8,973 bases of DNA, from positions 1 through 8,973 of the forward strand of contig JACDER010000039.1 in the NCBI GenBank assembly GCA_013816275.1, in the 5' to 3' direction. Positions 6,668 through 8,973 of this stretch are shown here, piece after piece. The notes under the pieces are model-generated. The model ran no database searches and was not told where the DNA came from. It saw nothing but the letters and a program-made list of their open reading frames with translations. The position numbers were made by a program, and so were the translations under genes. Within the stretch, counting starts at the first letter, position 1; every line of letters starts with the position of its first letter. This stretch comes from Actinomycetota bacterium (GTDB taxonomy: Bacteria; Actinomycetota; Thermoleophilia; Gaiellales; Gaiellaceae).

Positions 6668-6690
6668 CCGAGCCCGACACGACCGCTCGG
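6668..6690. terminator. Possible weak hairpin between convergent mini-ORFs
   Basis: CCGAGC (6668-6673) and GCTCGG (6685-6690) form a 6-bp stem with an 11-base loop, in the gap where the two mini-ORFs converge. There is no T-tract, so it would be at best a poor intrinsic terminator. Reported only because of its position. Confidence 0.15.
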
Positions 6691-6696
6691 GTTGTC

Positions 6697-6813
6697 CTAT
6701 CGCTCGATATCTGGCGACGGCCGCTCCGGATCGGGCTGCGGCGGTAGCGGATCGGGCGGTTCATCCGGTGGTCTTGGCGGCTGCGGGTCAGGAATCGGCT
6801 CGGTCATACTCAT
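6697..6813 (-). CDS. Proline-rich microprotein (38 aa), convergent to the previous one
   Basis: The frame begins at ATG 6813 (or ATG 6807) and encodes [20 protein letters not shown] and onward to a stop at 6697-6699; 16 of 38 residues are Pro and most of the rest are acidic or Arg. The frame continues upstream as Ser/Thr/Arg-rich sequence typical of non-coding shadow, so the downstream ATG is the sensible start. It shares composition and the PQPPRPP core with the plus-strand mini-ORF, suggesting a duplicated, inverted pair. No ribosome site stands out. It lies directly upstream of, and divergent from, the phosphoribosyltransferase promoter. Confidence 0.42.
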   Translation of the reverse strand: MSMTEPIPDPQPPRPPDEPPDPLPPQPDPERPSPDIER

Positions 6814-6853
6814 GGTTTCGCCACTCGACCCGGCTTTGAAACCAGCGTCCGTC

Positions 6854-6878
6854 GTTTCCGGCGTTTGCAGCCGGGTAT
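6854..6878 (+). promoter_or_regulatory. SigB/SigF-type promoter of the phosphoribosyltransferase gene
   Basis: GTTT (6854-6857), a 15-base spacer, then GGGTAT (6873-6878) match the consensus of general-stress sigma factors of the SigB/SigF group in actinobacteria. Only 8 bases separate the -10 from ATG 6887, so the expected start of transcription falls on or next to the start codon, which implies a leaderless mRNA. A second copy of this motif occurs at 7773-7798. Confidence 0.65.
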
Positions 6879-6886
6879 CGGATCCC

Positions 6887-7542
6887 ATGCGATTCGACGA
6901 TCGAGCCCATGCGGGGCGGGTGCTCGGCGGGCGCCTGCGCAGCGGACACGCGCGGACGCCGAACCTGGCACTCGTGCTTGGCCTGCCGCGGGGTGGCGTG
7001 CCCGTGGCATTCGAGGTCGCGCGGGAGCTCGACGCGCCGCTTGACGTCTTCGTCGTCCGCAAGCTCGGCGTGCCGGGGCACGAGGAGCTCGCGATGGGAG
7101 CGATCGCAAGCGGAGGCGTTCGAGTCTTGAACGACACGGTTGTCGCCGAACTTCAGATCGGCGAGGAGGTGATCACTCATGCCGCTGCCGTCGAGGGCGC
7201 TGAACTTGAGCGCCGCGAGCTGGCGTACCGCGGCGATCGCGGCCCGGTCGAGATGGCAGGTCAAACGGTGATCCTCGTCGACGACGCCTGGCGACCGGCT
7301 CGACGATGAGGGCCGCCGCGCTCGCCGTCCGGGCGCAGGAGCCCGAGCGGCTCGTCGTCACCGTGCCCGTCGCGGCCGAGCAGACCTGCGACGAGTTTCG
7401 AGCGGAGGTGGATGAGATCATCTGCCTCCTCACGCCGGAGCCGTTCCACGCAGTCGGGCTCTGGTACGAGGATTTCACGCCGACGTCGGATAACGAGGTT
7501 CGTGATCTCCTTTCCCGCTCCGTAGCCACCTCGGTCCGGTGA
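6887..7542 (+). pseudogene. Phosphoribosyltransferase with a one-base deletion in the PRPP loop
   Basis: The N-terminal part from ATG 6887 ([55 protein letters not shown]) is a typical type I phosphoribosyltransferase-like protein of about 220 residues. At TVILVDD the PRPP-binding loop should follow, but the frame reads AWRPARR and stops at 7307-7309. Adding one G after base 7285 restores VDDGLATGSTM and joins the second half, open from 7306 to 7542 (LVVTVPVAAEQTCDEFRAEV, LLTPEPFHAVGLWYEDF). This is a clear single-base deletion, biological or technical. If real, the PRPP site is lost. Homologues often sit beside, or are fused to, erythromycin-esterase domains, as here, where the stop overlaps the next ATG. 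Their physiological substrate is unknown to me. A SigB/SigF-type promoter drives it. Confidence 0.86.
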
Positions 7543-7740
7543 TGCTCAATCTCGATCGCCTCGTCGCCCGCGCCAGCGCCGCGCGCTTCGCGCTGCTCGG
7601 CGAGGCGACACACGACACACAAAAGTTCTACGCCCTACGGGCTGAGATCACGAAGCGGCTCGTGACAGAGCACGGCTTTCGCGCGGTCGCACTCGCGGCA
7701 TCCGGTGTCCCGATGCGAATCGGCTCGATCAACTCACCGA
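7542..7740 (+). pseudogene. Truncated erythromycin-esterase-like gene
   Basis: ATG 7542 overlaps the stop of the phosphoribosyltransferase. The first ~55 residues (LDRLVARASAARFALLGEAT, then HDTQKFYALRAEITKRL, TEHGFRAVAL) match the N-terminus of erythromycin-esterase family proteins, including the GEATH motif that carries an active-site His. Full-length members have roughly 400 residues. After HGFRAVAL the similarity stops: the expected E(A/G)DWPDA region is replaced by unrelated sequence around 7695-7740. The frame then stays open, with no stop, into the CBS-pair gene, so a 240-residue fusion is formally possible. However, that gene has its own promoter and ribosome-binding site. The deletion has probably destroyed the enzyme. 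In this family macrolide hydrolysis is known for EreA/EreB only; most chromosomal members have unknown roles. Confidence 0.75.
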
Positions 7741-7772
7741 ACAGACGTCCTGAACGTGAAGGAAGCCTCGCC

Positions 7773-7798
7773 GTTTCCGAGTGCGTCCGTCGGGGTAT
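7773..7798 (+). promoter_or_regulatory. SigB/SigF-type promoter of the CBS-pair gene
   Basis: GTTT (7773-7776), a 16-base spacer and GGGTAT (7793-7798) repeat the motif found before the phosphoribosyltransferase. Transcription would begin near 7805, leaving a short leader that holds the strong ribosome site AAGGAGGG (7815-7822), 7 bases before ATG 7830. It lies inside the open frame that follows the broken esterase. Confidence 0.6.
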
Positions 7799-7829
7799 CC
7801 AGTTGGAGACGACGAAGGAGGGAACGCAG

Positions 7830-8264
7830 ATGGCACGGAGCGTACGCGACGTCATGACCGAGAACCCGCTCAAAATCGAACCGTCGGAGTCGGTCGTGAA
7901 AGCGGCGCAGATCATGCGCGACGAGGACATCGGCTCGCTGCCGGTCGTCGAGCAGGACCGCCTCTACGGAGTGATCACGGACCGAGACATCACGACGCGG
8001 GTCGTCGCCGAGGAGTCCGATCTCGCATCGATCTCCGTCCGCGATGTCGCCTCGACCGGACCTGTGTGCGTCGAAGCCGACAGTGACCTCGACGAGGCTC
8101 TGCGGCTGATGGCGCATCACCAGGTACGGCGCTTGCCGGTTATCGAAGACGGCCGACTCATCGGCGTCCTCGCACAGGCCGACGTCGCGCACGAAGAGGA
8201 GCACGAGAAGGTCGGTGAGACGGTTGAAGCGATCTCCGATCCGTCGACCGAGAGCAGACGCTAG
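7830..8264 (+). CDS. CBS-pair domain protein (stress-associated)
   Basis: A 144-residue stand-alone CBS-pair protein. CBS1 spans about residues 7-60 (VRDVMTENPLKIEPSESVVK through GVITDRDI) and CBS2 about 70-120 (VRDVAS, HHQVRRLPVIEDGRLIGVLA). Each half ends with the typical D-rich motif (TDRDI, AQADV) that contacts the ribose of adenine ligands. Such pairs bind AMP, ATP or related molecules and usually form dimers. The size and order resemble Hrp1 (Rv2626c) of the mycobacterial dormancy regulon, though without a close residue-level claim. The C-terminal 25 residues are acidic and probably disordered. The start is set by AAGGAGGG 7 bases upstream; an in-frame extension to 7542 exists but belongs to the broken esterase. 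It is followed closely by the small charged gene, likely in one transcript. Confidence 0.92.
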   Translation: MARSVRDVMTENPLKIEPSESVVKAAQIMRDEDIGSLPVVEQDRLYGVITDRDITTRVVAEESDLASISVRDVASTGPVCVEADSDLDEALRLMAHHQVRRLPVIEDGRLIGVLAQADVAHEEEHEKVGETVEAISDPSTESRR

Positions 8265-8279
8265 GAAAGGATGGAGACG

Positions 8280-8450
8280 ATGCCGGAAAAGAAGCATCTG
8301 CGAGGCGTCAGCGACAAAGAGCAACGCCAGTACGAGCACATCAAGGAAGAGGCCAAGAAAGAGGGCCGCTACAAGGGCCGCGAGGAAGAGGTTGCGGCCC
8401 GCACGGTCATGAAGGAACACGGCGAGAAGGGCCACAAGAAGAGCGAGTAG
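8280..8450 (+). CDS. Small charged protein of the 'plasmid stabilization'-named family
   Basis: A 56-residue, very hydrophilic protein (MPEKKHLRGVSDKEQRQYEH, then KEEAKKEGRYKGREEEVAAR, TVMKEHGEKGHKKSE). It resembles short actinobacterial proteins carrying a [KE]-[ERQ]-[RQ]-x-YEHIK...R...EIAARTVNK pattern, often labelled plasmid stabilization protein without experimental support. Almost every residue in the middle is Lys, Glu, Arg or Ala, so a single long helix is likely. Start: ATG 8280 with GGATGGAG just upstream; ATG 8271 in the same frame would add MET, with AGGAAAGG directly adjacent. It follows the CBS gene by 6-15 bases, so it probably shares its stress promoter. The function is unknown; a nucleic-acid or protein-protecting role would be guesswork. 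A long open frame on the opposite strand is a shadow. Confidence 0.8.
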   Translation: MPEKKHLRGVSDKEQRQYEHIKEEAKKEGRYKGREEEVAARTVMKEHGEKGHKKSE

Positions 8451-8459
8451 CCAAGTGCA

Positions 8460-8492
8460 GCTCACGTAATCGTCGTCGGAGTCGACGGCTCA
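8460..8492 (+). pseudogene. Possible Usp N-terminal scrap
   Basis: In one plus frame the bases read AHVIVVGVDGSA, which matches the first strand and ATP-contacting Asp loop of universal stress proteins. The similarity ends after about eleven codons, a stop lies just upstream, and no start codon is present. The match is short, so this is a suggestion only. It would be a second Usp trace besides 1216-1444. Confidence 0.28.
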
Positions 8493-8573
8493 GCGCCCGT
8501 AGGCTTCGTATTCGTATTTCCATTGTGCGACACCGCTGGCGTTGGTGAGGTCGGTGAGCGATTCGGTCAACTC
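8490..8573 (-). pseudogene. YD-repeat (RHS) protein fragment
   Basis: On the minus strand about 27 codons before a TGA at 8490-8492 read ELTESLTDLTNASGVAQW and KYEYEAYGR. This is the pattern of one RHS/YD repeat (S-x-T-x-L-T-x-A-S-G-x-V-x-x-x-Y-x-Y-x-x-Y-G). RHS proteins are large secreted or surface toxins or wall proteins; only the scrap is present. The frame ends upstream at a stop near 8595. The recognisable part begins exactly where an 11-bp inverted-repeat arm ends (8574) and finishes where the plus-strand Usp scrap stops. Confidence 0.42.
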
Positions 8574-8611
8574 CGCCACTCCGCCACAGTGCGCGGGTCA
8601 GCGGAGTGGCG
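8574..8611. repeat. 11-bp perfect inverted repeat
   Basis: CGCCACTCCGC (8574-8584) and GCGGAGTGGCG (8601-8611) are exact reverse complements around a 16-base centre. As RNA this is a stable stem, but no T-run follows on either side, so it is not a standard intrinsic terminator. A second, smaller hairpin, GGGTT-TCAA-AACCC, follows at about 8620-8633. It could still end the upstream stress transcript, or mark a recombination or insertion end. Confidence 0.5.
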
Positions 8612-8731
8612 ACCGTGAGGGGTTTCAAAACCCGGGTTCATGCTGGCTGACGGGACTGCGCGAGGGCTACCCCGGCGCTGCACCGCAATCGCACTAGCCG
8701 TCTTGCAAACTGGTAGGACCACGTAGTTCAT

Positions 8732-8763
8732 TCGCGCGTTACACGGCACGCTCGCGCGTTGCA
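8732..8763. repeat. Two 12-bp direct repeats with 20-bp period
   Basis: TCGCGCGTTACA (8732-8743) and TCGCGCGTTGCA (8752-8763) differ at one base and are offset by 20 bases, close to two turns of the helix. That spacing suits paired protein-binding sites on one face of DNA. They lie about 20 bases before the palindrome at 8782. Confidence 0.42.
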
Positions 8764-8781
8764 TTTCTTCCAGCTTGCTAG

Positions 8782-8795
8782 CCTACATGTGTAGG
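8782..8795. promoter_or_regulatory. TACA-N2-TGTA palindrome, BlaI/CopY-type operator candidate
   Basis: CCTACA-TG-TGTAGG is a perfect palindrome apart from its two central bases, and contains TACANNTGTA, the core recognised by BlaI/MecI/CopY-family winged-helix repressors. A possible -35 (TTGCTA, 8776-8781) abuts it, so it lies in the spacer of a candidate promoter. GTACT is then repeated three times (8796-8819). No gene it would control is visible before the window ends. Confidence 0.42.
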
Positions 8796-8906
8796 GTACT
8801 CCGGTACTCTGGGCGTACTGGTCGGCTGCGTCGATGTCTTCACCCGCGAAGAGAAACCCCGTGTGAGGACCGTAGACCCCGCAATCCTGACCTTTTCGAC
8901 CCCGCC

Positions 8907-8973
8907 CGCTAGAAGCAGGGGCCGGCAGGCGGATTCAGGTTTCGCGGTTTCGCTAGAAGGAGGGGCCGGCAGG
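8907..8973. repeat. 23-bp direct repeat pair at the window edge
   Basis: Bases 8907-8929 and 8951-8973 are identical except at one position (C at 8916, G at 8960); each starts CGCTAGAAG and ends GGGGCCGGCAGG. They are separated by 21 bases and give a 44-base period. The second copy runs to the last base of the window, so the repeat may be longer or more numerous beyond it. Confidence 0.65.

Larger units (their letters stand above)
8451..8973. other. Non-coding region with gene scraps and repeats
   Basis: No intact gene is convincing in these 523 bases. The region holds the Usp and RHS scraps, the inverted repeat at 8574-8611, spaced direct repeats at 8732-8763, an operator-like palindrome at 8782-8795 and 23-base direct repeats at the window edge. 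I looked for tRNA-like arms and found none. Base composition from 8700 to 8830 is noticeably AT-richer than the genes, as expected of a regulatory region. Confidence 0.6.

Noticed and set aside
7734..8465. Minus-strand open frame covering the CBS gene and small charged gene
   Set aside because: It is antisense to two well-supported genes with a good ribosome site, and its Leu/Arg/Asp-rich product has no family character.
8600..8720. tRNA-like segment around GGGTTCATGC
   Set aside because: The short T-arm-like string is not accompanied by an acceptor stem, anticodon arm or D-arm.
8907..8973. CRISPR array
   Set aside because: Only two copies are visible, the repeat lacks a typical palindromic end, the spacer is 21 bases, and no cas gene is present.
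8863..8973. GTG-started open frame of 37 codons at the right edge
   Set aside because: It has no clear ribosome site, shows Arg/Gly/Pro-rich sequence, and spans the direct repeats; without the sequence to the right it cannot be supported.

Overview
The window is high-GC bacterial DNA with dense, often overlapping genes, GTG starts and apparently leaderless promoters. The gene set includes a eukaryote-like transketolase, a GH15 glucoamylase-type enzyme, a phosphoribosyltransferase beside an erythromycin-esterase-like protein, CBS-pair proteins and SigB/SigF-like promoters. Together these suggest an actinobacterium, most likely of the Thermoleophilia/Solirubrobacterales type. The lineage is inferred from gene content and was not tested.

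Layout. At 1-1145 (+) lies the C-terminal half of transketolase, overlapped by a small hypothetical gene. At 1216-1677 (+) is a broken universal-stress-protein (Usp) remnant and a small helical ORF. From 1660 to 5726 (-) runs a tight unit transcribed leftward: rhodanese/CBS protein, GH15 enzyme, four-helix membrane protein and short-chain dehydrogenase, the last three joined by overlapping ends. A short divergent promoter region (5727-5768) separates it from an ArsR-family regulator and a thioredoxin-fold protein (5769-6452, +). Two convergent proline-rich mini-ORFs follow (6487-6813). Then come a phosphoribosyltransferase, a truncated erythromycin-esterase-like gene, a CBS-pair protein and a small charged protein (6887-8450, +). 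The last 520 bases hold no convincing intact gene, only gene scraps, an inverted repeat, direct repeats and an operator-like palindrome.

The right half looks like a general stress module. Two copies of a GTTT-N15/16-GGGTAT promoter precede the phosphoribosyltransferase and the CBS gene. The same gene types (Usp, phosphoribosyltransferase/esterase, CBS pair) occur together in the mycobacterial dormancy regulon. The left unit may link carbohydrate turnover (GH15) with redox or sulfur chemistry, but that is inference.

The most striking feature is an in-frame TGA inside a rhodanese-CBS gene. It lies five codons after the catalytic Cys and is followed by a perfect 8-bp hairpin at a distance compatible with a bacterial SECIS element. 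It is either a candidate selenocysteine codon or a fresh nonsense mutation. Caution is needed because two further genes within about 1.8 kb carry single-base frameshifts and a third is truncated, so gene decay or assembly error is a serious alternative.
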